Assembly (NCBI GenBank): GCA_965277445.1
Contig: CBDICY010000032.1
Location: 62,001 to 126,000, forward strand
Direction: 5' to 3'
Source: JAFMDF01 sp965277445
GTDB taxonomy: Bacteria; Bacteroidota; Bacteroidia; Chitinophagales; Saprospiraceae
Length of the DNA: 64,000 bases
The notes under the pieces were generated by a model. It was not told the DNA's origin, searched no databases, and worked only from the letters and a program-made list of their open reading frames with translations. The translations under genes were made by a program, and so were the position numbers. Positions 25,224 through 34,225 of the stretch are shown piece by piece; position 1 is the stretch's first letter; each line of letters starts with the position of its first letter.

Positions 25224-26312
25224 ATGAATAAATATATTATCCTCTCCTTTTGCTTCCTATTAATTGCCTTCAATAGTTTCGCCCAAACAGAAAACACAAA
25301 TATTTTAGAAGCACCCAAAGATTGGAAAAAGGAATCCTTTACTTTCCCACTAGATTTTGCGCCAAAACTCGACTTCACAGGCATTGAAGAAGCTAGATTT
25401 GCCCCAGGTTGGTCAGACAAAACTAGTGACCAATTTTGGACCTATTCTTTTGCTTGGTATGTGGATGGCAAAATTGATTTAACAGAAAATAAATTAGAGG
25501 AATTAACGGCTATTTATTTTAATGGTTTAACTCAAGTAGTCGGCAAAAGCAAAGGAATGAAATCAGCAGATATTACCAACGCTACTGCTATTTTTATGGA
25601 TAAAAAAGCTGTTAAAGGTTGGCAATCATTTGAAGGAAAAGTACAATTATTCGATGTCTTTTTTAGTGAGCAAATCATTCGATTGAATGCCAAAGTGAAA
25701 GCTTTGTATTGTGCTCAATTGGATAAACATTTAGTCGTCTTTTCCTTTGCGCCTAAAGCTTTTGATGATAAAATCTGGCAGGTATTTGAAGCTGTTAAAA
25801 CTATACAAGATTGTGCTTCTTTCAATGCACCCAAAACCAAGATTATTCCCAAAACCGCTTTTACCCAAATGTATTTACCGATTTGGGAAGAAGCGATGGA
25901 ACATTGTTTAGCAGTCGCCAATGCAATGCCAGAAAATCTATATAGTTATCAACCAACAGAAGTCAGTAAAACCTTTGCGGAACAGATGGTTCATATTGCC
26001 ACTTCTACCCAATTATTGACCAAACGTTATGTGCAAGGCATGAAAGTAAAACCTGTTCGTTTGGATGCCTCGACCATGACCAAAACAGAAATTATTGACT
26101 TAATGAAAGAGCGATTTGCCTATACCACTAAGGTTATTCAGACAATTGAACAAAAGCAATTGGATGAATTGTGTATTATGTACCATAGCAAAAATGAAGT
26201 CAGTCGAGCCTTTGCTCTTTTTTATGTACAAGATCATTTGGCGAACCATCGGGCGAAAGCGAATTTATATGTTCGGATGAATGGGATCGAGCCGCCTGCT
26301 TATACTTGGTAA
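25224..26312 (+). CDS. Secreted protein with unknown N-domain and C-terminal DinB-like domain
   Basis: 362 residues with a signal peptide (cleavage after SFAQ, about residue 21). Residues ~25-200 form a beta-rich domain of no recognised family (KDWKKESFTFPLDFAPKL, FEGKVQLFDVFFSEQ). Residues ~215-362 look like the DinB four-helix fold: LPIWEEAMEHCLAVANAMP, FAEQMVHIATSTQ and DHLANHRAKANLYVRM, giving metal-type histidines on helices 2 and 4. DinB-like proteins are thiol-dependent transferases or unknown; finding one behind a signal peptide suggests a periplasmic role. The next gene (M1 peptidase) follows in the same direction. Confidence 0.75.
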   Translation: MNKYIILSFCFLLIAFNSFAQTENTNILEAPKDWKKESFTFPLDFAPKLDFTGIEEARFAPGWSDKTSDQFWTYSFAWYVDGKIDLTENKLEELTAIYFNGLTQVVGKSKGMKSADITNATAIFMDKKAVKGWQSFEGKVQLFDVFFSEQIIRLNAKVKALYCAQLDKHLVVFSFAPKAFDDKIWQVFEAVKTIQDCASFNAPKTKIIPKTAFTQMYLPIWEEAMEHCLAVANAMPENLYSYQPTEVSKTFAEQMVHIATSTQLLTKRYVQGMKVKPVRLDASTMTKTEIIDLMKERFAYTTKVIQTIEQKQLDELCIMYHSKNEVSRAFALFYVQDHLANHRAKANLYVRMNGIEPPAYTW

Positions 26313-26407
26313 GGTTTTATCAATTTTCAATTTAAAATGTTCAATTTTCAATTTTCAAAAGGACTTACGAGGAAAGAAAAGAGCAGAAGTGATAACTACT
26401 ACTATTC

Positions 26408-27709
26408 ATGATGATAAAAAACAAACTGTTATTCTTATTATTAGTCCTTCTTTTTCAAAAGTCGGTTGCTCAACAGCTAGTGGAGAAGTCGGCAATTGAT
26501 GTTTTAAATTACCAAGTTCAACTTACACCAGACATCCCTTCAAAAACCATTAAAGGAGAGGTTCACATTACTTTCTCCGTCGCTCCTGCTACCAAAAAAG
26601 TAATATTGGATTGTGGTCGCCTTAAAATAACGGAGATTAAAGGGAAAGCAGTTAAAAGTTTTCAACAGCAAAAAAAGCAACTCATTCTTACCTTAGCTGA
26701 AGAATTAGATGATACTAATGAAATCATTATTACTTATCATGGACAGCCAACTAGAGGACTCGTTTTTCTAACCGAATTTAGCCAGATTCACACGGTCTAT
26801 TTTACAAGCGAATGGATGGTTTGTAACGATGCCCCTTCGGATAAAGCAACGTTAACTTTAGAGTTAATACTACCAAAGGATTTAACGGGTATTGTAAGTG
26901 GTGTTTTAATAAAAACAGCACCTTTAGCAAATGATTTGGTAAAATATACTTGGCGTCAAGCAAGTGCCACGCCAGCTTATACTTATGGATTTGCCGTTGG
27001 AAAATTTAATGCCTTTCAAGAACAGTACGATGAAACAGCTTTGAATTACTATTCTCCTAATCATGGTGCAGCGGAGTTAGCCCAAATCTTTCATAATACA
27101 GGAGACATGCTTGCTTTTTTTGAAGAAAAATCAGGCATTCCCTATTTTCAAAATATTTATGCTCAAGTTTTAATTGGTAATCATTATCAAGAAATGTCAG
27201 GTTTGTCCGTCTTAAAAAACAGTTATGGTGGACTTGTGTTAAATGATAGCACAGAAACAAATTTAATAGGGCACGAATTAGCACACCAATGGTGGGGCAA
27301 CCAAATAACTTGTGAAGATTGGAGACATTTTTGGCTCAATGAAGGTTTTGCCACTTTTATGTCTGCTGCTTATAACGAACATTGCTTTGGTGACCAAAAA
27401 TATCAAGCTGATATTGATTCCTACTATAAGGTGTATAAAAAGATCAAAGACAAAGGTGCTGACAAATCGCTAGTCTTCAATAATTGGCTAAATCCCTCCA
27501 GAGATGACCGTAATTTGGTTTATTTTAAAGGAGCTTATGTACTACATTTATTAAAAGTAGAATTAGGCGATCGTGAATTTTGGAAGGCTATAAAATTCTA
27601 TAGTCAGCAATATTTTGAGCAAACCGTTACTACCCAACAATTTCAGAAAGCAATGGAAACTTCTAGTCAGAAAAATTTGCAAACTTTTTTTGATGAGTGG
27701 ATTTATTAA
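26408..27709 (+). CDS. M1 family metallopeptidase, short form, secreted
   Basis: 433 residues with a signal peptide (MIKNKLLFLLL...VAQ). The N-terminal beta domain (about 25-210) is followed by the thermolysin-like domain with HELAH at 289-293 and Glu312 in LNEGFATF, the exact HExxH-18-E spacing of M1 gluzincins. The usual GAMEN exopeptidase loop reads YQEMSGLSV, so N-terminal substrate recognition may differ from classical aminopeptidases. No C-terminal HEAT-like domain is present. Periplasmic peptide hydrolysis is the likely role. The start ATG 26408 overlaps a low-complexity TCAATTTTCAATTTT leader. Confidence 0.92.
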   Translation: MMIKNKLLFLLLVLLFQKSVAQQLVEKSAIDVLNYQVQLTPDIPSKTIKGEVHITFSVAPATKKVILDCGRLKITEIKGKAVKSFQQQKKQLILTLAEELDDTNEIIITYHGQPTRGLVFLTEFSQIHTVYFTSEWMVCNDAPSDKATLTLELILPKDLTGIVSGVLIKTAPLANDLVKYTWRQASATPAYTYGFAVGKFNAFQEQYDETALNYYSPNHGAAELAQIFHNTGDMLAFFEEKSGIPYFQNIYAQVLIGNHYQEMSGLSVLKNSYGGLVLNDSTETNLIGHELAHQWWGNQITCEDWRHFWLNEGFATFMSAAYNEHCFGDQKYQADIDSYYKVYKKIKDKGADKSLVFNNWLNPSRDDRNLVYFKGAYVLHLLKVELGDREFWKAIKFYSQQYFEQTVTTQQFQKAMETSSQKNLQTFFDEWIY

Positions 27710-27810
27710 ATGGGAAAATTTTTATACCATTCCTCCAATTTTCATCAAGTATTTTCGACTTCTCTCCTTTTAAATTTTAGATAATCTACGTAAAGCAATT
27801 AACAAATCAT

Positions 27811-27862
27811 GAGGAAAAATCCGTCTAAATCAGCCTAATCCGTTAAATCCGTACAACCTATC
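27811..27862. repeat. AATCCGT/ACAACCTAT dispersed repeat copy
   Basis: AATCCGTCTAAATCAGCC, TAATCCGTTAAATCCG and TACAACCTAT follow one another. The same words build the outer arms of the nested repeat at 19718-20066 and part of the gap at 55320-55375 (ACGGATTTAGACGGATT). It lies between two convergent genes. Confidence 0.45.
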
Positions 27863-27898
27863 CTCCTAACTCGTCTACATAGTTTATTTCTATCCTAC

Positions 27899-30526
27899 TC
27901 ATTCTCCTTTCAATACACCACTAGGATTTACCAAAGCAGCTCGAATCGCCTGAAAACTAACCGTTCCCAAAGCAATTAATAAAGTGCCCAATCCGGTTAC
28001 CCCAAAAATCCACCAAGACAAATTTGTTCGATAGGCAAATTGGATCAACCATTCATTCAATAAATAATAGCCTAATGGCATCGCAATTAGAGAAGCAATT
28101 ATAACTAATCCAATAAAATCTTTGGATAATAATTGCCATAAATTAGTCACCGAAGCGCCCAATACTTTGCGGATACTAATCTCTTTTTGGCGTTGAGCAG
28201 CCGTAAAAGTAGCTAATCCAAATAAGCCTAAACAAGAAATTAAAATGGCGATAGCTGCAAAATACTGAGATAAGGTAGCAACTCGTTGTTCTGAAGCATA
28301 CAAAGCAGCATATTCGTCATCTAAAAAACTAAAATTAAAAGGCAAATCAGCATTATACGCCTTATACATTTTTTCAATTTGCAATAATGTTTGTTGTTCT
28401 TTCCCCGCTTTGATACGGACAATAGAGCTAGAATTATTAGGATTAATTTTAATAAAACAGGGCATAATGGTTTCATATAAAGAAGCCATATGAAAGTCTT
28501 TTATCACGCCAATAATTTGTCGGTCAGTTCCCCATAAATTAATCGTTTGTCCGATTGGATTTTTTAAGCCCATCGCTTTGATAGCCGTTTCATTAAAAAT
28601 TATTTTTTCGTTTTCTGTGCCATGCGCTTTTTGGTAAGTTCGGCCTTCTGTTAAGGTTAGTCCTAATAATTCTATCCAATTATAATCTACATTGAATACC
28701 CCGAAATTTATTTTTTCGTCTGGTAATTGATTGACCCACTTTATTCCCGAGGTAGTTCCATGGTCAGCTACTACATTATCCCAAAAAGTCGAAGTTTCTA
28801 TAACGCCAGGTAGTTTTTTGATTTCTTGTAAAAAGATGTTTGGGTTTTCAGATAAATTCCCTTCATTCTCAAAAGTGATAATATTATCTTTATTAAATCC
28901 TAAGTTTTTGGCTTGGATATAGGTCATTTGTTGATAAACCACTAATACGGAAATAATTAATAAAATAGAGATAGCAAACTGAAAAACAACCAATCCTTTT
29001 CTTGCTAGAATACCATTAGCGGCAGGACTTAATTTGCTTTTTAATAGCTGTAGCGGTTGAAATCTAGATAAATATAGCGCAGGATAACTTCCTGATAATA
29101 AGCCAGTAATCAACGTAATGCCTAAAATTGACCCTACTAAATTTGGCGAAAGTGTCAATTGAATCTGCTTGCCTGTTATTTGGTTAAATTCTGGTAACAA
29201 CCAAACGACTAATAATAAAGCGCCCCCCAATGCACAAAACGTTAATAAAACCGATTCGCCTAAAAATTGGGTAATGATGGAATTTTGACTAGCACCAATG
29301 GCTTTTTTGATGCCAATTTCATTTCTTCGCTGCGCAGCCTTGGCAGTCGATAAATTCATAAAATTAATACTTGCCAATAGCGAAATAAAAATACCGACGA
29401 TCGTAAATAAGCGCACATACGTAATTCTACCACCGCTCTGTTGTCCATTTTCAAATTGGTTATACAAGTACTGGTCTCCGTAAGGTTGAAGAAAAATAGT
29501 ACCAATAGCCGATAACCATTCTTCGCCTTTAAATGCTTTGTATTTGTCTCGATGAAAGTTTTTTATTTTTTCATTTAAGGTCGGAATATTCGTACCTTCT
29601 TTAACTAATACAAATGTTTCTGGTCCACTATTCCCCCAATCTTTAAAGTCATCATCACTATTGTCATAAAAGAATTGGTAATTAAAAACCGCATCAAATT
29701 GAACCGTGGAATATTGGGAAGGCTTGGCAAAAACGCCCGTTATTTGAAATTGTCCACTAAAGTCTTCATGTGCCCAATCTATCGTTTTTCCAATTACATT
29801 TTTAGTCGTTCCAAATACTTTAACAGCTAATTCATTGGATACGACCACCGCTAATTTATCCGTCAATAAGTTAGCTTTATCTCCTTCTAAAATTTCCCAA
29901 GAAAAAATATCGAAATAGTCTTTTTCTACCAATTGTCCAACGGCTTTCATTTTCGTTGCTCCTTTGGTGATAATGCCTTGTTTGACATCAAACCAAGAAT
30001 CGCCAATCACATTAGTCGCATATTCAATTTCTGGAATTTCTGCTTTTAACGCCCTCGCTAATTGGCTTGGGGTACTAGTTTCCGTTAATAAACCATCTGG
30101 TGTTGGGTAATTTTCTTTCACTACAAATAAACGCTCTTGATGATCAAAAAAAGCATCCACTTTTACTTCTTCATTCACCCATAAATAAATCATTAAAGCA
30201 CTCGCCAAACCAATGGACAACCCCACTAAATTGATTAAAAAAGCACTTTTGTATTTTCTAAAACTACGTAGGGTAATGAGTAAATTATGTTTGAACATAG
30301 CCGGATGAATGACAGATTGATTTTTAAAAAAAGGTCGAATTAAACTGGGGCGTAAAAGAGAAAGTACCGCTAGAAAGAAATACCAATTAGCCTTTCTTCG
30401 ACTATACATTCCATAGAAGCGTTCATATTTCTCATGTAAATCGCCTTCAATATCTTCTACATAATCTGGATGACAGAACCAACGGAAGAAGCGGAGTAGG
30501 TATTTTGGTGGTTTAGGTGAACTCAT
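27899..30526 (-). CDS. FtsX/MacB-like permease with N-terminal permease-prefix region (1 of 5)
   Basis: 875 residues. The soluble prefix (1-~65) shows PPKYLLRFFRWFCHPDYVED and IEGDLHEKYERF. Then TM1 (about 95-116), a periplasmic MacB-type core domain, three helices with INFMNLSTAKAAQRRNEIG (FtsX motif), a second half with TM near 525, another periplasmic domain, and three C-terminal helices with CLGLFGLATFTAAQRQKEI and SIRKVLGAS. This is the duplicated FtsX-permease layout of Bacteroidota. It normally needs a separate ATPase; none is encoded nearby. Last gene of a four-permease minus-strand run headed by PadR. Confidence 0.92.
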   Translation of the reverse strand: MSSPKPPKYLLRFFRWFCHPDYVEDIEGDLHEKYERFYGMYSRRKANWYFFLAVLSLLRPSLIRPFFKNQSVIHPAMFKHNLLITLRSFRKYKSAFLINLVGLSIGLASALMIYLWVNEEVKVDAFFDHQERLFVVKENYPTPDGLLTETSTPSQLARALKAEIPEIEYATNVIGDSWFDVKQGIITKGATKMKAVGQLVEKDYFDIFSWEILEGDKANLLTDKLAVVVSNELAVKVFGTTKNVIGKTIDWAHEDFSGQFQITGVFAKPSQYSTVQFDAVFNYQFFYDNSDDDFKDWGNSGPETFVLVKEGTNIPTLNEKIKNFHRDKYKAFKGEEWLSAIGTIFLQPYGDQYLYNQFENGQQSGGRITYVRLFTIVGIFISLLASINFMNLSTAKAAQRRNEIGIKKAIGASQNSIITQFLGESVLLTFCALGGALLLVVWLLPEFNQITGKQIQLTLSPNLVGSILGITLITGLLSGSYPALYLSRFQPLQLLKSKLSPAANGILARKGLVVFQFAISILLIISVLVVYQQMTYIQAKNLGFNKDNIITFENEGNLSENPNIFLQEIKKLPGVIETSTFWDNVVADHGTTSGIKWVNQLPDEKINFGVFNVDYNWIELLGLTLTEGRTYQKAHGTENEKIIFNETAIKAMGLKNPIGQTINLWGTDRQIIGVIKDFHMASLYETIMPCFIKINPNNSSSIVRIKAGKEQQTLLQIEKMYKAYNADLPFNFSFLDDEYAALYASEQRVATLSQYFAAIAILISCLGLFGLATFTAAQRQKEISIRKVLGASVTNLWQLLSKDFIGLVIIASLIAMPLGYYLLNEWLIQFAYRTNLSWWIFGVTGLGTLLIALGTVSFQAIRAALVNPSGVLKGE

Positions 30527-30540
30527 TGAAACCGATTAAC

Positions 30541-30563
30541 GTAACACAACTCTCTGAGTTGTG
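30541..30563. repeat. REP unit (plus orientation) left of the RAYT gene
   Basis: GTAA-CACAACTC-TCT-GAGTTGTG, 8-bp perfect stem with a 3-nt loop and a GTAA head. It begins 14 bp upstream of the permease start. A decayed opposite copy (CCTCTTAGTTGTGTTA) follows at 30588-30603. Confidence 0.85.
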
Positions 30564-30653
30564 CCCCTATAATGAATGTAGCATGTCCCTCTTAGTTGTG
30601 TTATATTTCTATTTGTTTTTCTTCTAAAAATACTTAATCTTTAGAGTAATTTG

Positions 30654-30719
30654 CACAACTCAGAGAGTTGTGTTACTTAAACTATATTATACTTTGCACA
30701 ACTCAGAGAGTTGTGTTAC
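30654..30719. repeat. Two REP units in direct order just upstream of the RAYT gene
   Basis: CACAACTC-AGA-GAGTTGTG-TTAC occurs at 30654-30676 and again at 30697-30719, the second overlapping the open TTG start at 30711. Both have the GTAA head on the right side, i.e. minus orientation. Flanking of a RAYT gene by its own REP units is the established arrangement. Confidence 0.85.
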
Positions 30720-30731
30720 TTAACAATTACT

Positions 30732-31400
30732 GTGAGCGAAATTTATCAGCCTAAACAACTTAGGCATCACCGCAACTTACCCCATTGGCAAGCTCCTAAT
30801 GGTGTTTATTCAATCGTCTTCAGATTAGCTGGTTCTTTACCCCAAGATGTTATCCAACAATTACAAGAAGAAAGAACTTTTGCTAAAAAAACTCTTCTAA
30901 AAAAAGGACTATCCGAAGAAGCAACCAAAATAGAATTAACTAAAATACGACAATTCTACTTTGGAAAATTCGACGATTTGCTAGATAATAGCCATACAGG
31001 GCCGCATTTTTTAAAAGAACCTGAAGTCGCAAAAATTGTCGCAGATGCCATCATGTATTTTGATGAAAAAAGATACACCATTATTGATTATACCATCATG
31101 TCAAATCATGTCCATCTTACCTTTTACCAATTAACTCAAGAACTTGGCGAAGTATTAGGCAGCATCAAAAAGTATTCTGCTCGGCAAATTAATTTATTGC
31201 ATAACTGTACAGGCAGACAAGTTTGGTTACATGAAAGCTATGACCATTTGGTTAGAAACCAATATGAATTAGCCTTTTATCATACTTATACCTTAGAAAA
31301 TCCAGTAAAAGCAAATATTGTTACCCTTTGGCAGGATTACCCTTTTACTTATGCTCGACCAGGTTTTGAGGCATTTTATCAGCCGCACCTCCTAACGTAA
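30732..31400 (+). CDS. REP-associated tyrosine transposase (RAYT, Y1/HUH family)
   Basis: 222 residues from GTG 30732; TTG 30711 is also open but lies inside a REP unit. The HUH motif is IMSNHVHLTF (His126 and His128 from the GTG) and the catalytic tyrosine is most likely Tyr148 in IKKYSARQIN. The N-terminal RHHRNLPHWQAPNGVYSIVFRL and C-terminal YHTYTLENPVKANIV are typical of RAYT-like Y1 transposases, which are longer than IS200 TnpA. These enzymes nick single-stranded REP hairpins. REP units lie on both sides, and the stop codon TAA is itself made by the GTAA head of the downstream REP. No second transposon gene is present. Confidence 0.88.
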   Translation: MSEIYQPKQLRHHRNLPHWQAPNGVYSIVFRLAGSLPQDVIQQLQEERTFAKKTLLKKGLSEEATKIELTKIRQFYFGKFDDLLDNSHTGPHFLKEPEVAKIVADAIMYFDEKRYTIIDYTIMSNHVHLTFYQLTQELGEVLGSIKKYSARQINLLHNCTGRQVWLHESYDHLVRNQYELAFYHTYTLENPVKANIVTLWQDYPFTYARPGFEAFYQPHLLT

Positions 31401-31458
31401 CACAACTCTCTGAGTTGTGAAGAAGCAATGGCATGCACAACTCGGAGAGTTGTGTTAC
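31397..31458. repeat. Inverted REP pair right of the RAYT gene
   Basis: GTAA-CACAACTC-TCT-GAGTTGTG (31397-31419) and CACAACTC-GGA-GAGTTGTG-TTAC (31436-31458), heads outward, 16 bp apart. The left unit supplies the transposase stop codon; the right unit ends 1 bp before the stop codon of the next permease. Confidence 0.88.
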
Positions 31459-31459
31459 G

Positions 31460-34075
31460 TTATTCATTCTTGATAGCCTTCACAGGATTCATCAAAGAAG
31501 TTCGCAAAGCCTGCACACTTACAGTTAGTAAGGTAATAGCCAGAGCAGCAATAGCAACCACCACAAAAACCCACCAAGATATATCGGTACGATAAGTATA
31601 ATTTGCTAACCAATCATTGGTGAAATAGTAAGCAAAGGGAACTGCCAAACAACAAGCAATGACTACCAATAACACAAACTCTTTAGACAGCAACTGCCAT
31701 AAATTAAGAACTGAAGCCCCTAAGACTTTTCTAATCCCAATTTCTTTAGTGCGCTGTTCGGCGATATAAGTAGTCAATCCGAATAAACCTAAACAAGAAA
31801 TAATAATGGCTAGTATTGCAAAAAAGGCTGCTAATTTTCCAATACGCTCTTCGCTTCTAAATTTTCTGGCAAAAGTTTCATCCTCAAAATGGTACGCAAA
31901 ATCATTCTCTGGGTCGTACTTTTTATAAACCGTTTCGACTTGTGCTAAGGTTTCTTGAGTATCGTTTTTGGGATTCAATTTGACATTAATGTAACTATGA
32001 AATCGTTTTTCGTGCAGCATAAATAACATTTGTCGAACAGGCTCATAAGGAGACTGTGTTATCATGTTTTTGACAACGCCTACAATTCTATGTTCATGAT
32101 CGCCGGCTCTCATAATGGTGCCAATAGGGTTTTCTAATCCCATATATTCGACCGCCGCTTCATTGATGACAAAAGCAGAAGAATCTGTCGCAAAGTCTCT
32201 AGAAAAATCTCGACCTGCTACCAATTCCCAATCAACCATATCGCCAAATTCATAGGTGACTCTCAGCGTGGTAAAATTATTACTAGTATTTGGGTCTTTT
32301 CCTTCCCAAGTAAAACCACCATTCGTAACATTTGAAGACGTGATAGGAGAATCGGTAGCCACCACTTCTTCAATACCATTAATAGTCAATAAATCTGTTC
32401 GCAACGCAGCTAAATGGGGAATAATTGCATCCTTACTTTTAATAGGTATTCGGACAATATTATCTCGATTATAATTGATAGGTCGATTTTTAGCATGCTG
32501 AATTTGTTTAAAAACGAAGAGTGTACCAATGATTAGACTAACAGAGACCGTAAACTGCGTGACAACCAATACCTTTCGTGGGAGGGTAGCTAGTTTCCCC
32601 GAACGAAAAGTACCTTTTAATACCTTGACAGGTTGAAAAGAAGACAAGTATAAAGAAGGGTAACTTCCTGCTAATAATCCTGTTAGTAGAATGAAGCCCA
32701 AGCTGACCACCCAAAACAGCGGTTGTTGCCAAAGCAAGATCAGTTCTTTTCCCGCCATTTGATTGAAGGCAGGTAGAAATAGTTGCGCTAAAAATAACGC
32801 CACAATAAAAGCTAGTAGCACAACTAACAACGATTCACTGTAAAACTGTCCAATGATTTGCGCACGCATCGAACCCAATGTCTTTCTAATACCAACCTCC
32901 TTGGCTCTTTTTTCAGAACGAGCCGTGCTTAAATTCATAAAATTGATGCAAGCCAAGATCAAAACGAACAAACCAATTGTGCCAAATAACCAAACATATT
33001 CTATTCGACCACCTGCATTTTTCCCGTTCTCGAAGCTATTATAGAGGTACCATTGGTTCATTGGGTGTAAGAAAATTTCAGGCTTATTTTGTTGAGCCCA
33101 TTCTGAGTCAATATTATCGTATTTGATTTTTTTGATAGCTTTAGAAACTTGTTTCATCGTTGTTCCTTCAGCAATTTGACAATATGCTCGAAACCAACTA
33201 TTCCCCCAACCTACTCTACTTTCAAAGTCGGCAATCTTTACTAATAGTTTAAAGGGCGCAATAAAAGTCAAATCTCCAAAAGAAGAATTTTTAGGTAAAT
33301 CTTTATAGACGCCACTTACAGTCACCTCTGTGTTCTTACCAATTTTCAGCAATTTCCCCATAGGGTCGCTCGTCCCAAATAATGCCTCGGCTGTAGATGC
33401 CGATAAAACAACAACATTCATATCTTTTAAGGCATCTCTAGTACCATGTACCATTTCCAAAGACAACATTCCCATGACATCTGCACTAAAATATCCACCT
33501 TCCTTCGTGACTTCTTTATCTTCAAAAGAAAGTAAATAGTCATCGGTGCCAGCACTAGTCACGATATAATCAAATTTATCGGCGTGACTATTGCGCAAAG
33601 CGGGTTCTAATTGCATCGCCTGACCTCGCCAAGTTTCTACCTCTCCATTAAAGGTTTGATTCTGCATGAATTGAGCAATTCTATCGCTATTTTCATATTG
33701 GCTATTAAAGGAAACTTCATTGTAAACCCAAAGGCCAATCAGGATGGCAACCATCATTCCTAAGGCCAACCCACCAATATTGATGGCAGAAAAGCTTTTA
33801 TTTTTAGTAATACTCCGCCAAGCTATTTTTAAATTATTTCTAAGCATAAGATTCGGGATAAGTGTGTGAAAAATATTTAAGGGTTTTATTAATTCTGGTC
33901 TTAAAAGAGACAGCACCGTAAGTAGGAACAGCCAGTCTGCCTTTCTTTTTTGGTGTTGTTTTACATATCGTTCGTACTTTTCGTGTAAATCGCCTTCGAT
34001 GTCCTCCGCATAGTCTGGGTGACAAAACCAGCGGAAGAAACGGAGTGAGTATTTTGGTGTAGAATATCTATTCAT
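31460..34075 (-). CDS. FtsX/MacB-like permease with permease-prefix region (2 of 5)
   Basis: 871 residues with the same plan as its neighbour: prefix PKYSLRFFRWFCHPDYAED/IEGDLHEKYERY, TM1 after INIGGLALGMMVAILIG, first periplasmic domain, CINFMNLSTARSEKRAKEVG with GIRKTLGS, second half from about 500 (FTVSVSLIIGTLFVFKQI), and C-terminal CLGLFGLTTYIAEQRTKEI with GIRKVLGAS. It is closer in motif wording to copy 3 than to copies 1 or 4, suggesting local duplication. It ends immediately after a REP pair. No ATP-binding subunit seen. Confidence 0.92.
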   Translation of the reverse strand: MNRYSTPKYSLRFFRWFCHPDYAEDIEGDLHEKYERYVKQHQKRKADWLFLLTVLSLLRPELIKPLNIFHTLIPNLMLRNNLKIAWRSITKNKSFSAINIGGLALGMMVAILIGLWVYNEVSFNSQYENSDRIAQFMQNQTFNGEVETWRGQAMQLEPALRNSHADKFDYIVTSAGTDDYLLSFEDKEVTKEGGYFSADVMGMLSLEMVHGTRDALKDMNVVVLSASTAEALFGTSDPMGKLLKIGKNTEVTVSGVYKDLPKNSSFGDLTFIAPFKLLVKIADFESRVGWGNSWFRAYCQIAEGTTMKQVSKAIKKIKYDNIDSEWAQQNKPEIFLHPMNQWYLYNSFENGKNAGGRIEYVWLFGTIGLFVLILACINFMNLSTARSEKRAKEVGIRKTLGSMRAQIIGQFYSESLLVVLLAFIVALFLAQLFLPAFNQMAGKELILLWQQPLFWVVSLGFILLTGLLAGSYPSLYLSSFQPVKVLKGTFRSGKLATLPRKVLVVTQFTVSVSLIIGTLFVFKQIQHAKNRPINYNRDNIVRIPIKSKDAIIPHLAALRTDLLTINGIEEVVATDSPITSSNVTNGGFTWEGKDPNTSNNFTTLRVTYEFGDMVDWELVAGRDFSRDFATDSSAFVINEAAVEYMGLENPIGTIMRAGDHEHRIVGVVKNMITQSPYEPVRQMLFMLHEKRFHSYINVKLNPKNDTQETLAQVETVYKKYDPENDFAYHFEDETFARKFRSEERIGKLAAFFAILAIIISCLGLFGLTTYIAEQRTKEIGIRKVLGASVLNLWQLLSKEFVLLVVIACCLAVPFAYYFTNDWLANYTYRTDISWWVFVVVAIAALAITLLTVSVQALRTSLMNPVKAIKNE

Positions 34076-34089
34076 TGAATCAGGTTAAT

Positions 34090-34225
34090 GTAAGACAACT
34101 CTCCGAGTTGTAAGATTTTGGTTTAGTCTTGGCTGCACAACTCGGAGAGTTGTGTTACATTTCTATTGAAACAACTCAGAGAGTTGTATTACGTTTCTTG
34201 GCACAAATTGGAGAGTCGTGATAGG
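34090..34225. repeat. Cluster of four REP units between two permease genes
   Basis: GTAAGACAACTC-TCC-GAGTTGT (34090-34111), CACAACTC-GGA-GAGTTGTG-TTAC (34136-34158), ACAACTC-AGA-GAGTTGT-ATTAC (34171-34192) and a decayed copy CACAAATTGGAGAGTCGTGA (34202-34221). They fill the whole gap and show graded divergence from the consensus. Confidence 0.82.

Noticed and set aside
30711..30731. TTG 30711 as the transposase start
   Set aside because: The codons fall inside a REP unit and would make the protein begin with repeat-derived residues; GTG 30732 is a better choice, though not proven.
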